64,000 nucleotides of DNA from Pezizomycotina sp. ARF18. Its lineage: Eukaryota; Ascomycota. Below, piece by piece: positions 46,867-58,720 of this stretch; position 1 is the stretch's first letter; each line of letters opens with the position of its first letter. The stretch spans positions 1 through 64,000 of the forward strand of contig AZLU01000230.1 in NCBI GenBank assembly GCA_002224055.1. Direction: 5' to 3'. The notes beneath the pieces are model-generated. The model ran no database searches, was not told where the DNA came from, and saw only the letters and a list, made by a program, of their open reading frames with translations. Both the position numbers and the translations under genes were made by a program.

Positions 46867-48938
46867 CTACTTCCCGTTCAAAATAACATCCGCCGCCTTC
46901 TCCGACATGATATATATAGGAACGCAGATGAACATCCCCGGAATCTTCGGGAAAACACTCGCATCGACGACCCTCAGCCCCTTAACACCCCTAACCCTAA
47001 AGCTACTATCCAGAACCGCCATTGGATCATCATCGCGGCCCATCTTGCAAGTACAACTGGCGTGGTGTCCCAAGCCGTATTCTTGACGTACGCCTCCAGC
47101 TTCTCCGTCGTATCAACACTCGGACCCGGCCAGATCTCCTTCCAGTCCCTCCGCGAAGGTCCGTTCAGCGCCGCAGCGACGTTACGAACAGCTCGAATAC
47201 CCTCGACGACGGCATTGAGGTCGATGGTTAAAGCGTTGTTGAACGTAGTCTGGAAGTAATTGAAGTTGATATTCGGCGGGATCCTAGGATCGGCCGACGC
47301 GAGCGTGACGGTGCCCGCGGTATTGCCAGTGTGCGCTTTGAGGATTCCCAGGTGAAGTGGTTCGCGTGCGTCAGCGCCGCCTCGGCGTATCCCGGGTAGA
47401 AACCCTGAAGTCGATCGGAGCGCCGAAGATGAACGTGTCGATCTCGTCCGTGTGGGCCTTCGACGAGCGGCGTACGATGCCCGCGGGGACACCATCTGTA
47501 GCGTAAATACCCTGTGCGCAGTCTTCGGTTGGTTCGCGGACTTGGGGGCCCCGCTGACCCAGTCGGCGAGGCACGGGTCCGTGTTGGTGTCGCCGGAGAA
47601 AGTGCAGTTGGAGAAGATGGTGAAGTTGTTCTTGCCCTCGTAGACGACGGCGACCTCGTAGCGGTCCTGCAGGTTCGCTCCAACGCCGGGGAGATCCTTG
47701 ATGACGGGGATGTTGAATTTCTTGAGTTCGGCGGCCGGACCGATTCCCGAAAGCTTGAGGATCTGCGGAGTATTGAACGCTCCAGCAGAGATGATAACCT
47801 CCTTGTTCCCTTTGACGGATCCGGGAGTTCCCTTGGCGCTAGCCTTGTAACGAGGATCGGCAGCGTACAGCGACTTCCCGTCCAAGAATTCAACTCCCGT
47901 GGCGACCTTGTTCTTGTCGAAGGTGATCTTCGTAACGAAGCAGTTCATGCGGATGTCAAGCTTATACATCTTGCTCCCGTCGGCCTTCTTCCTGTTCGCA
48001 ATATCAAGAATACGCTCACGGGCAGCATTACGCTTGCCACCGTACGTCAAAACGGGAATCTGGTAAACGCCAGCCGTCGTATCCGTTCCTCCGGATTGCG
48101 ACTATCATAACGGTTCAAATCTCCATTCTGAAGAACAGTCTGACCGTTACACCGCCGGGAGTCCGAGTAGTAACGCGGGCTGCGGCGTTGAACCAAGAAT
48201 CCATGAGCTTGTCCGAGTTAAAGACGTTGGGGGTGCGTTCGATACCCAGCCACCGTCGAAGCCGTGGGCGTCTTTGGATTTGGGGTCCGAAGGGTTGGCG
48301 TACTGGTTCCTCTCGAGGAGGCGAAAGTATTTGCGCATGTTCTTGGAGGACCAGGATTCGTCGAACATTGTTCCCGCGATGTCGTCCCAGTCGCTCTCGA
48401 AGGGGGTGACGGCGACGAGGGCGTTGTGGGCCGTGGAACTGTTCAAATCATCAACATCAGCAAAACAAACTCTTCCAAACGAACTCGTCCAAATACCCCT
48501 TCAACCCGAAGGACGAGATCGAAAAAAGACAAGAAGACAATGGAAACATAGAGTAAACAAACTCACCCTCCAAGAGTACCAGCCCTAGGATACCACACAC
48601 CCTTCCCCTTCACAATCTTCGGATCGAGACTCTGCTGCTTGTCATCGGCGTAGTGCTTGATCCAATAATCCCAGCGCATCGAGGGGTCCTCGGTGGAGGC
48701 GAAGGAGTACGTGGGCACCTGCTCGCGGATGTTGGAACCTTGGTCGTCGCCAGCTTCGATGAGGAGGACGCTGCGGCCGGCCAGAGCCAGACGGGCAGCC
48801 AGGGGACCACGCCGGCTCCGGAACCGACAATGACGTAGTCGTAGGGGGCAGGACGGTGCGCTTGGAATGGGTGGTTGCGGCGGCAGCTGCAAGGGACAGC
48901 AGGCACGCGAGGAGGAGGGTGAGTTGCTTGAGCAACAT
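46867..48938 (-). CDS. Secreted GMC oxidoreductase
   Basis: FAD-dependent glucose-methanol-choline oxidoreductase, probably an extracellular alcohol or sugar oxidase/dehydrogenase. The start at 48938 gives a signal peptide ([20 protein letters not shown]). Then [29 protein letters not shown] (FAD Rossmann fold), [18 protein letters not shown] (GMC signature 1, across intron 48439-48566), [35 protein letters not shown] (signature 2), [27 protein letters not shown] with the catalytic His pair region, and [12 protein letters not shown] near the C-terminus at 46867. Full length is about 640 aa. Frame changes at about 48800 (one base short in the Gly-rich loop), 48240, 48130, 48075, 47500-47350 and 47070. 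Product substrate cannot be assigned. Confidence 0.85.
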
Positions 48939-49180
48939 CGTGAAGACAATGAAGGACGTCAACAATAAGAGGAAGAGGTGATTGTCAGTAGCTTAGGCTC
49001 TTATTGCTTTGGATATATTGTCTTTTTGTATTAGTTAGTTCTTTTGTATTATTGAGGAGATTTGATCTTGTTTGTGAAGTTGGGAGATGTGAGAAAAGGT
49101 TGGTGGTTGTGAGTTGATAGTTCAAGTTGGTGGAAAAGAAAGAGTGGAGGTTTTATTTTATAGTGGAGGAAATTGCAGTG

Positions 49181-49184
<4 letters not shown>

Positions 49185-49213
<29 letters not shown>
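49185..49213. repeat. Poly(T)29 tract
   Basis: Uninterrupted T run about 250 bp upstream of the GMC gene start; on the gene's coding strand it is poly(A). Confidence 0.9.
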
Positions 49214-49772
49214 CTTCAACAGGGGCAAAAATTATTTAATAAAGTGGTTGATTCAATTCCAATGGTAATTTCTCACTTAGCGATCATTTCTACATCGCAT
49301 GGTATGAAGCGTTCTTTCCCTTCGCTGTTAGATACCGCTAGCAGGACTACTATAGTGATGGTTGTATAAACAAGTTCCGAGTCGTCGAGACCCAAACACA
49401 AAAAAAGGCCGTTGTGCAGGAAGGCTTTGCTCTTATGTATACTGACCCCGCCAGCTAAATTGAGAAATGAAGGAAGGGCAAACGATGTCGAGGTGGAAGA
49501 TGAAACCGAACCCTACCCCTCGCCTGCTTGCGTTTGCTGGGGTTAAAGGCGCTTCGGTGAGAGTCTCAGGGGTGCTCTTTGAGCCACGAGCTACCATGAG
49601 CCAGATGAATGGGAAGTAGATGGGTTTCAAGTTATCTATTCCGCCTTGGAGGCTTTGCGAGAGGTTCTTCCTCTCACCTCATCCTGTTTCTTCATATTTC
49701 TGGTGGGATTTTCTATATAAATTACACTCGTCATTGACACCTGTGAGATGCTCTAGAGCGACGCAAAGCGAG

Positions 49773-50324
49773 CTATAATTGGTCTGAAGAGGTTCTTGCT
49801 TTGAGTAACGTTGCTAGCGTCTTACCCAACTCCCGAGGGGACCGTGACTGGACCCCTCCTGCAATGGCGATCAGATACTCGTTGGCCATCGCGAGAGTGA
49901 AGAACATCAAGGTTATTAAAGGCGCGACTGCAGGTATATTTTCCATCATCGTGGGGTTTGACAACTGACAAGCTTCTTTCGCCAATAACCAATTTGAAAT
50001 CGTTTGTTGAGCATAGCACAGGGATCCATCCTGCTTACCGTGTTTCCGATATTCCCTGCTGTGAACCAGGATCGAAGCAATCTGTCCCGGGGGGGGGTGA
50101 AAGTTAAGTGAGGATATAACTATAAACCAAAGTATTGGAGCACAAACCGCAATCTCGGCGAAATGAGTATCGACATACCGGGAAGCGATGATGGTGCTGG
50201 AGTCGATTGCGGTATCGCGCGGGAGATTGCCTTGTTTTGAGCTAGCTTCGCAGTTACCCGCGAAGACGAAATAAGTTATATCGAAGAAGCAAGCACAAAT
50301 GCTCTCCAGTTCCAACGAAACCAT
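49773..50324 (-). CDS. Hypothetical protein, possible two-intron gene
   Basis: The frame from 50324 is open for 183 codons. However, the minus strand has two well-formed introns inside it: GTATGT near 50182 to CAG near 50080, and GTAAGC near 50040 to GTCAG near 49970. Splicing them would give a shorter protein: ESICACFFDITYFVFAG, DSSTIIASRLLRSWFTAG, then a membrane-like segment APLITLMFFTLAMANEYLI. The unspliced frame shows a second hydrophobic stretch (PILWFIVISSLNF), which would be intron. No family recognised; both models remain open. Confidence 0.4.
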   Translation of the reverse strand: MVSLELESICACFFDITYFVFAGNCEASSKQGNLPRDTAIDSSTIIASRYVDTHFAEIAVCAPILWFIVISSLNFHPPPGQIASILVHSREYRKHGKQDGSLCYAQQTISNWLLAKEACQLSNPTMMENIPAVAPLITLMFFTLAMANEYLIAIAGGVQSRSPRELGKTLATLLKARTSSDQL

Positions 50325-51224
50325 CTGATCTCTCTTAGCTGAGAACGAAAGCTGAGACTTTCGTTCTAGTTCTCAAGGTCATCTGGAGAAACGGAACGTG
50401 CTGGAAACCGCGAAAGTGGAGCAACGTGACCGTAATGGAATCGATTTTCGGTGTAGAGGTTGTTCGAAAACGCGGTTATACTTTTGTTTACGAGCGGGGG
50501 GATGATATCAGTGGCGTTTAATGGATGTTTGTCTGAACTGAACTTTTTTTAATCTTGGACTATGGGGCTGCGCGTGGTACGCGTCAATCTCGCCTTGGTT
50601 TGCCGTTGGTCAGTGGTTATTAGTATCTAAGGGCTTTAGAATGGGCCGATGGAGCAATATACTTCTTTCTTCTGCGGTTCCTTCGCTGGAACCCCAATTC
50701 CAGGCCCGTGCGCAGCTTCCCCTATCCTCAACATCACACGCGGGAGAGATTGTCGAAGCAGTTTGCTAGAAGGATTCAGATCTCGGAGTTGGTGGCTCTT
50801 GGATCCCACGAACAAGCCTTCTACCAGCTCTTCGAAAAGTAGTATAGCTTTGCAAGGCTTTGAGCGAGAGTTCCGTGAACAGGAGAGCCTACGACTGTGC
50901 TCCAGCTTATTGCGTGTTCTGTTACATCGGGATACGCTGGACTGTTCTGCACATAGACCCGCGATATTGGCAGTAGATTCAGAGCAAAGTTCAAAGTTCG
51001 CCTAAGGATATTGCGTCACTTGTGGCGGTTCCCAGCGCTCGTAGACGCCAAGGGTGCCCTGCAATCGATTTAACAACGACAACAGCCTCGTCAACCCTCC
51101 ACTCTAGATCCAACCTCCATCAAATCGCGTCTGATTTCTACACTGCCCGGGCTTCTTGATCATCTCAAGTGACAATACATTAGCTTTTGTGATTTACGTG
51201 TTGGTTTCAACAATTTCAGGAGAG
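50325..51224. other. Intergenic region with a weak open frame
   Basis: A 118-aa plus-strand frame (50649-51005) has no domain and no supporting splice or signal features, so it is not called. The right end should be the promoter of the F-box gene. Confidence 0.35.
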
Positions 51225-53043
51225 ATGTCGCTGGAACGCTTGCCGACGGAGCTTTTGCTCGCCATCCTGTACGACGAGGCTGTAAGCACACCCTCCTTCC
51301 CCCCACTTCATCCGTATCAACGCGTTCTTTGTCTATGTATAATCTAAATAACCGTAACATCTCGCTCTCAGTTGACCAACAACGATCGTCTCAACGCCCG
51401 TTTATCATGTTCCGTCCTGTGCAGCATCGTCTCCATGCGCGTGCCAAGAGGCGCGTGGGAAACAGGACCACCACAAAGCGTCCGTCTCGTTGATGGAAGA
51501 TGAAAACTTCGCGCCCATGAGAAAGCTCGTGAGATCTGTCAAAGTAGAATGCATTGACAAGCAAGTCGGCCTCCCGAAGTTCTCTAATCCAGACGGCACA
51601 TTTGTACAGTTGGCAGAAATGCTGCCAAGTTTATCGAGGATCACCGTACACGCCGACTTTCCCCAGGTACAATCATCCCCCTCCCCGATTTCCGTTCTCT
51701 CCACTTTCCGCCCCCCCCGGCTTTCCGTTCTCCCCTGCTTACCAAAGTACTCTTTAAATCGTGTCGACTAATTCCTGCTCTCTAGGTTCAAATAAAATAC
51801 CTCAGAGACCTCCTCAATATAGCCTGCAGCCTAACGACCCAGAGATCACCCTAAAAGTAACACTGGACAATATCTCTCCTCCGCCGGAAGCCTCCTTAGG
51901 AGCCTGCGCAACCTCACCAGATTCACATTAACCACTCAAATATCGCCCGAGTGGGCCTGACGTGACGGTAGTCCGCGCGTTTGCAGCCTTCGCCGTCTCC
52001 TTCGTCGCCGCCGCCATCACCGCCTCTCCGTACCTCACGCAGCTCTCCATCTACTCGTCGGAAACTCCTGGTCCGATTTCAACGGGATTCTCAACCACGT
52101 ACCACCACTGCTCCAACCCCGCCTCAAAAAGCCTAACGCTATTACACTGCAGTCTCCCGATAACGCGGCGAACGCGGCGAAGCTGAAAACGCTGGAGAGT
52201 TCACGTTGCCGGTGGTGCGCACCGGCGGATGGACCCCGCTGACCGACGGCGGTGGTCGTACCCGGCGCAGAATGTGGGATGACTTCACCGCCCTAAACGT
52301 GAAACTAAAATCCGTAACGGTGCCCGCATATTCCGCTCGGGCGCACCACTACCCGCTCGACGCGTTACGCCACGTGCGAACCACATGCCACGATTCTCTG
52401 AAGCGGTTAGCGCTGCACTTCCCTTCTGGCGTTTAAATGGTGGGACACCCGGACTAAAGTAATCGGCTGGACAACGTGGGTAAATACTTCTGGAAGGCCG
52501 CGTTCCCCACCGTGGGGATACGATAGTTGAGTTGCAGATGGTGGTTTACAAGCCTGAAAACCTCCTGTATTACTTTGCTGGCTACCGGGAAGACCGCGTG
52601 CGGACCGTATCCACCGCACTCACCGCGATATCACCGCTGCCGGAAGAACCGCTGGCATCACCGAGTCTCAAGTCGCCGAAACTAATCCGTGCCTTCGCAG
52701 CGACTTCGCTGAAAAATACCATGAGCGCCATTAGCGACTGTAGCAGGCTTAGACACCTTGAACTCACGCTTATAAGCCGACGGAGATGCGGAGGCTCGAG
52801 TTACTTACGGACGATAGTCCAATCAGAGAATTGATCGATGATTGGGAGGAACCGATTGTTGAAGCGGGGAATTCGCACAGTGCGCTCGAAGTATCGCTCA
52901 AGGTTTACAGGCACTCCGTGGAAAAGGCAGGGAGACACGAGTACGAGTTGGGCTTGCAGAGAAATCAGAGGAGCGTGAGGTTTAGGGTGAGATCGTCCTG
53001 TTTTGTTTCTTCGAGTTTAGTGGAGGAGAGGAGGCAGGTGTAA
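51225..53043 (+). CDS. F-box protein with LRR-like body
   Basis: The start at 51225 gives MSLERLPTELLLAILYDEA, the LPxE-[LI]-L-x-x-I-L F-box core that binds Skp1 in SCF ubiquitin ligases. Introns 51282-51371 and 51667-51785 have good GTAAGC/GTACAA donors and AG acceptors. Exon 2: NNDRLNARLSCSVLCSIVS, MRKLVRSVKVECIDKQVGL and FVQLAEMLPSLSRITVHADF. Exon 3: QIKYLRDLLNIACSLTTQE and SLRNLTRFTLTTQISPEWA, then frame-shifted Leu-rich segments (SPYLTQLSIYSSE, DCSRLRHLELTLIS, MRRLELLTDDSPIRELIDDW) ending at 53043. Spaced L-x-x-L-x-[IL] units suggest degenerate leucine-rich repeats for substrate binding. About 500 aa, typical of the large fungal F-box/LRR group; target unknown. Confidence 0.7.
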
Positions 53044-54240
53044 AACAGCTGAGGCGGACCTCATCGGACGCACAATAGTGTCGAGGAGATAAAGGCGCGT
53101 TTATTTATGTTACCTTAGTATGATAATGAATTCACAAGACTTCCGGATCGTTAGTGAAAGTCCATCGTGGTAGCGCTAGATGCATGAAAGAGTGGGTGAT
53201 GCTTGCTGATAATACCTAATCCGCTTCGTCTCGCCACCCATGCCAGACAAAATCAAATATGATGGTGCGAGCGAGGAACATGCAGGAAGTCGGCTGACAT
53301 TCGCAGGAGCATGGGGAGGATCAGACGATTTTTGGCAAATCACACCCAGAATAATTCCGATTGGTAGATGCAACTTTTAGGGTTCTTCCCATGCCGATGC
53401 GATCGCGAGAGGGGTCATCCCGTGCCCGAATCCCTCCTTGCGTTTACAATCGAATACTAGAACGTAGTGGCCGCAACGCTCGCGGTAGATTTACCATCTT
53501 GTGATGGCGTAGCGTCGAACGCCCGCTTCGTATTCCCTGAATTAAGCTTTCCGTGGCGACCTCTCATGCATTATCCATCCTTTTCATCCGTTCTTTCTAG
53601 CGAATGGCGATAAAGTTGGACGGAATCGATGTGAGGGAATTCAAGCAATTCCGGACGGGCCATTTCGGTTTTTCTCTACCGGCCGTTGGTATAGAGCCTA
53701 GTTTCCACAGATCCGGTCCACGATCAATCGTTTTGCGGGGCACGTTTACTCAAAAGGCTCCTCCATATTACTTCGCCTCCTGAGACGGATGTTGGCTTTC
53801 TATATTCAAGTCTGGAGGCGTCTCGTATACGTTTATTGGCATGCAAGCCATCTCCTTAGCGCTAATATTTGGTGGAAATTTGAAATTGATCGAGGCTCTC
53901 TAGAAGCGCCGCTTCGCAATTGATCAGAGAAGCCGCCGCATAGCAGGAGCAGCGTTAGAGTATGGATACCGGTATATTCTAGCTGCTTGAGATAAAGCGT
54001 ATCGGTGCGTTCTCATCTCCGAGTCAGGAAGTCCAAGATTTGAGTCCAAGACTTATATAAGAGTTGATGTTTCCTCGCTTTCTACCTGTTCGTAAACACA
54101 GATTCCCGGGTTATTACTCTATCTTACTCCTGGAAACAAATCAAGGATTTTGAAGCTAGGTAGTCCCCCTATTTTGCAAATTAGTCTCTACATTTGATAT
54201 TTTCTAAGGAAGCTAATTTTCTTCTTAAAACTCTTCAAGA
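53044..54240. other. Intergenic region
   Basis: No gene seen. The only frame above 60 aa (53176-53373 minus) has no recognisable feature. Confidence 0.45.
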
Positions 54241-54996
54241 TGGTCGGCTAGCTACAGCACTCTTCCTCTCGAGCTACTACCACCATCGACGCCCAGTGCT
54301 ACACCGCCGACGGGTACCACTGCATAACAACCCTGGACCCCCGTCTGCAAGTACCCTTACTACAACGTCGCCTTCGGCGAGCCCTGCCAGGCCGCATCGA
54401 CACCCGCGCGAGCGCCGCCAACGCCAACGCCGGACTAGGACGGTGAGCAAGCTTACTGCGGCGGCATTGGCTCCGGCTGCAATAGTCCTTCCGACTGTAT
54501 CTCGGGTATCCCATGTGTCACCGATAGCAGCGGCGGTACGGCATCGAACACCGCAACGTGTACGCTCGGCACGCTATCCACCGGGAGCGACTGCACCTCC
54601 GCCGCAACAGCATGTCCGTTCCCATCTGGTAAGTGGGCTACCAGCAGTTCCCTGCGACGACGGCTCCTTCTGCGGCACGGATAACGTCTGCGGCGGCGCT
54701 GGCGCGCCGTGTACTTTCAAGCAACCGCAGCAGTGACAGCCTGTGCGGCAGCGTCACCCGTACTGCAATCCGACAAAAAGTGTGAGACCTTCAGATGGCG
54801 CGCCGGGGAGACGTGCGACCCGACGGTCTCGCAGCCGTGCTATCGCAGCTTCTGTCCCAGCAGCCCGCCGTACAAATACGGCGAAGCCGGAGCTTTATGC
54901 TACCAAGACAGCGATTGTTACACCAGCGAAGATGAATCCACTGTTTATAAGTGCACCGAGAATGATGGGGACGACGGAGGAAACATGCTATCTTGA
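54241..54996 (+). CDS. Secreted cysteine-rich protein (Dickkopf-like spacing)
   Basis: A short hydrophobic start (LATALFLSSA, just after an ATG at 54241 and one frame change) leads to TIDAQCYTADGYHCITTLDP, VCKYPYYNVAFGEPCQAAS, then AYCGGIGSGCNSPSDCISG and IPCVTDSS, GSDCTSAATACPFPSG, CDDGSFCGTDNVCGGAGAPC, KCETFRWRAGETCDPTVSQP and a final GALCYQDSDCYTSED block ending at 54996. About 240 aa with more than 16 cysteines. G-x-x-C-x(4-5)-D-C units resemble those in the 3-7.8 kb gene but the overall arrangement differs. Likely extracellular and disulfide-stabilised. Start and frame joins are uncertain. Confidence 0.55.
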
Positions 54997-55838
54997 TAAC
55001 CCTTGATAACAGCGGTAGTACTGAAAAAGAAAGGGTATCCATAATACAAGTTCGGAGGAATGCGTGCTTCGGGCGAAGACCAATTTGTATCCGTTTGTAA
55101 TTTATCACTTATCACAAAACGTTTATCATTTGTTTATGCAAATACGACTTTGCTTCGGATTCCTTTCCTCCAATAACTACTCTTATACCCAGCATATTTA
55201 TGATAAGATTACTTGAGATACAATAATACTATACTATGATATCAATCGCCGTCTATTGTGACATGATACTTAACTATCAACATCACGGAAATGTGAACCA
55301 ATGAATGTGCTCGTTACGAAGCTCATCAATACAAGCCTAATAACGATTGTAGTTCTATTCAGTAGATTGAAAGAATAAATTATCAGTTTATAGTAGATGC
55401 AAAATGATGAAAGATATTGAAGCACTGCTGCATTGATGAACTCAATATCACAGAGGAATTACATATCCTTAGGTTCATTGATAATATATGCATTTATGAA
55501 AGTATCAGCACGTGAACTTGTGAAATATAATAGTATATCGGTAGAAGATATAGTAATATTATAGCTATGAAAGGGGTAACCAGGATAACAAAATACCTAA
55601 ATATCTCCCGTACATAAAGTCATGCGGAGAATTGTAACTGCAGCGAATGAAGATACCCAAACAGCGACGAGTAGTCAAGTAATCGATATCCTAGATTTGC
55701 CTGTGAGCTCGGTGATATAAGACTTACCAAACGGCGGTCGCAGACGTTCATCGAATTAACAGTAGATAAATCCTTTCGAACCCTTTCAAGTAACAAACTA
55801 GCTTTAATCGTCATAATCCTTTTTCGATCTAGATCTAA
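54997..55838. other. AT-rich intergenic region
   Basis: Moderately AT-rich with no open frame of note on the plus strand. The minus-strand frame 55620-55991 overlaps the better-supported plus-strand gene start and is judged a shadow. Confidence 0.4.
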
Positions 55839-58022
55839 AATGAAATATGCAACATTTTCCGCGGAGGAGTGGGTAGCCTCACTCACGAAAGAGAGCTCAA
55901 CCGCCCTTCCAGACAACTGCGCCAAAGCTACGAGAAAGCTCTTAATGAACGCATAGCTCAAGCAGCTCATACATCGACCGAAGAATACCAATCACTTGCT
56001 AGCACTCTGAAAAGATTACAGGTAAGCGTCAGCGACTAGCCACCATCTCTCTTGTACCCCATTTCTCTCTATTCACTTCTGCACATCTACCTCATTCTTT
56101 CCCTTTCCGATATATTTCTGCAATTCTGTATCATTCCCCCTATACCCTTGATCATAATGGCAGTATTTCCTGAGAACACGGTCACATTCGACACTTGATA
56201 GGAGTTTGTTCGCTTCGGTGAACAGCTCTGCATTATCTGTCCAAGCTCTTGCTGCTTTTTGCATGTATCGGCTTTCGACCCTAAGTAGCGATCCCCTACT
56301 TCGCGTCCTGCCACGGTGGAGAGGGAAGTGGGAGTTAGTTTGAGCCTCCCTCTCTCTCCGCAGGGCAGAAGATGTGATGATGCTTCTCGGGATGTTCTGA
56401 TCTTACCAGCAAGTTTCGCTTTGCTGACGCCGTACCTTATTTTCCTTTTTGTTCGTGAACTAGAGCGGCGAGTGGAAAGACCTCTTCGATAGCTTACATA
56501 GGCGCGACGTAAACTACATCACGAATTCAGTTGTTACCATGGGCCCCATCCGAGATTCGTCACTCTCCGTCCATGCTCCCAGATACGATAAAAGCCGTCC
56601 GGGTCGCGCACTGGTAGCTACAGCCGCCCGGGATCACGTACTGGCAGTTACAGCCGTCCGGAACTGCCTCCGGCAGCATCGATAGCTACCGGCCAAGACA
56701 CGAAAATTATAGTAGACCGGGAACTGCTAATGGTGTAGTAGCTGGAGAGCCCACCGAGTACTAATCAATATGACAGGCGGGGAAGTAACAACTACGACCG
56801 ACCGCGCAGCGGCTACGACCGACCAGCTATCAATCACGCCCGGGCAGTGCCTATGACCGGCCGCGGACCGCGAAGAGATCGCGACCGAACTCCCGGGACG
56901 ACTACCACACCGACATGAGAAGATCAGTAGTAACAGATCAGACGATTATAAACAACGGATTGATCCGCAATTCTAGCTTCAGTGTTCGCAAAGTTCCAAC
57001 GGCCGGCAGCCACTCTCCGCGATTTCCGAAGATTATGCGCGCGACGAGGGTGAGATCTCCGAGTCCAAGTCTGATTCCATACAGAATCACCCACGAGTAA
57101 CCGAATTATCGCGTCTAAAATCCCTTACAGTGTTCGCCAGGAAGTACTAAACACGTGCCAGAACAAGTCCCTCGAGGTCTTCAAAAGGCTCATCGGCTCC
57201 GAAATATCCCATATCGACCAAGAACTCCGTTTAAAATACGCCATCGACGACCAAGTGACCTTCGTAGAATGGTGGCATTTTTCCTTGACCTAATTCAGGA
57301 TAGAAGGACGGTCGCTCGTAAGCCTCCACCGCTGACTCTCCCTCGTTTTTAAGCTTCCTTGTCGTCGACTAATCAAATCTCCGTTAGATACTCCCTCGAG
57401 CTCTTCAACGAATGCCCTTTCCGCATGATACCGATCCTGATTGATCTCCGCGAGATGCGAGATTGTATTGCGCACTGCGACGAGTACTTCGCTGACAGGG
57501 ATGACCTCGAATTCCTCACTTTCATCGAACGAACATGCCTCTTAGTTCGCAAACAGGGTATCGAGTGGAAGAGGGCCGCGTACTGCATGCCAAGGCATCC
57601 AAGGCCGCAGGTATCGACAGCTCCAGTCCCGAAGACAGGAAGCGAACCGCAAGGGTGAACTATGCCGGTATTTTCTCTCCTCCCGCAAACCCTCCATTCA
57701 TACTCCGAATGTTCTAGTCGACAAGTGCCCTACTAATGCATTTTATTTATCTCCTTTGTAGCGCTGGGTGAACAGTTAGCAGGAGAAGGCGAAACGAACC
57801 CGCGCGCAAGAAGGTGCAGCTGGGACACACGTCTTCACGTTCAACGGCGATCGAGGCCGATGACAAGGCCGTCATGGACGCGCTCGAGGCCTTCGAGCTT
57901 TCCAACAAAGGAAGTACGCGCAGGACCTCGCATTTTATAACGCTATCATGGCTACATGGAAGTTCGTGGGCGATAAACGTTCCAGTAAGTAAGGATACTC
58001 CAGGTTACTCCTGTTCTCACTA
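55839..58022 (+). CDS. Hypothetical multi-exon protein with RPGS and YDRP repeats
   Basis: From an ATG at 55839 (KYATFSAEEWVAS) or in an adjacent frame the plus strand reads SRQLRQSYEKALNERIAQAA and STEEYQSLASTLKRLQ, a helical segment ending at GTAAGC (56021). After a non-coding stretch, an exon from about 56463 gives SGEWKDLFDSLHRRDVNYIT, then low-complexity SYSRPGSRTGSYSRP and NNYDRPRSGYDRP. Then come DEGEISESKSDSI, LNTCQNKSLEVFKRLIGSEI, SHIDQELRLKYAIDDQV, LEFLTFIERTCLLVRKQGIE and, near 57920, YAQDLAFYNAIMATWKFVGD. The segments are coding-like and in order, but exon limits and frames are uncertain. No family recognised; a cytosolic or nuclear coiled-coil protein is the simplest reading. Confidence 0.4.
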
Positions 58023-58720
58023 GATCTTATCCGTTAGGGAAAACAGGTTATATACGATGAATCTCGACCATCTAGAATTCTTAAATACTGCCTTTTCATG
58101 AAGATGCAATGCTAGGTCTTTACCTTTTTAAAACGGAGTTTCGGAGTTGTACCCCTCTTATTTCAGCTACTAGTAGAATATAGAAGAATTGTCATAAAAT
58201 AGAGTATTTATCGTCTCTTAATCTTAGTTCTATCGCGAAACCGCCCAACGTGAAGAACAGGATGAACATGTAATTGACTCCTGTTGATCCTAGAGGAATA
58301 TTGCGACAAAGATTATTTGGTCCGCTGATCGTGAACGTAGCCACAAACTGCGAAGGTGTGTGACGCTATAGGAGCTCATCAGGGCAGGAATTTATTGATG
58401 GCCGCGATCCTCTACAGCGCTACAGTCTATCAATAACCAAAATGTAATTTTCTGCTATATAATGGGCTTTTCGAGGTTTAGCCACGATTTCAGGTAACCG
58501 GCCAGGGAAGGTGCTTCGAACGAAATTGCGCCGCAAGGCTCGGGTGGCCAGCGCGACCAATAAACAACGCGTATCCTGAGACTAGCGTAGAAGCAGCCTT
58601 TTTCGCTGCCCTTCAACTCATTAGCGGTTATATAAAGGCGAAAAGCCGCTCTTACCCTAGAGATTTCTAAGCCCATCACAACATCTTCACCGCTGTCGCA
58701 GATAAAGCTTCTTAGTCACG

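Noticed and set aside
49773-50324. Two-TM membrane protein reading of the unspliced frame
   Set aside because: One of the hydrophobic stretches lies within a well-formed intron, so the membrane call is not made.
50649-51005. 118-aa plus-strand open frame
   Set aside because: No domain, signal peptide or splice support.
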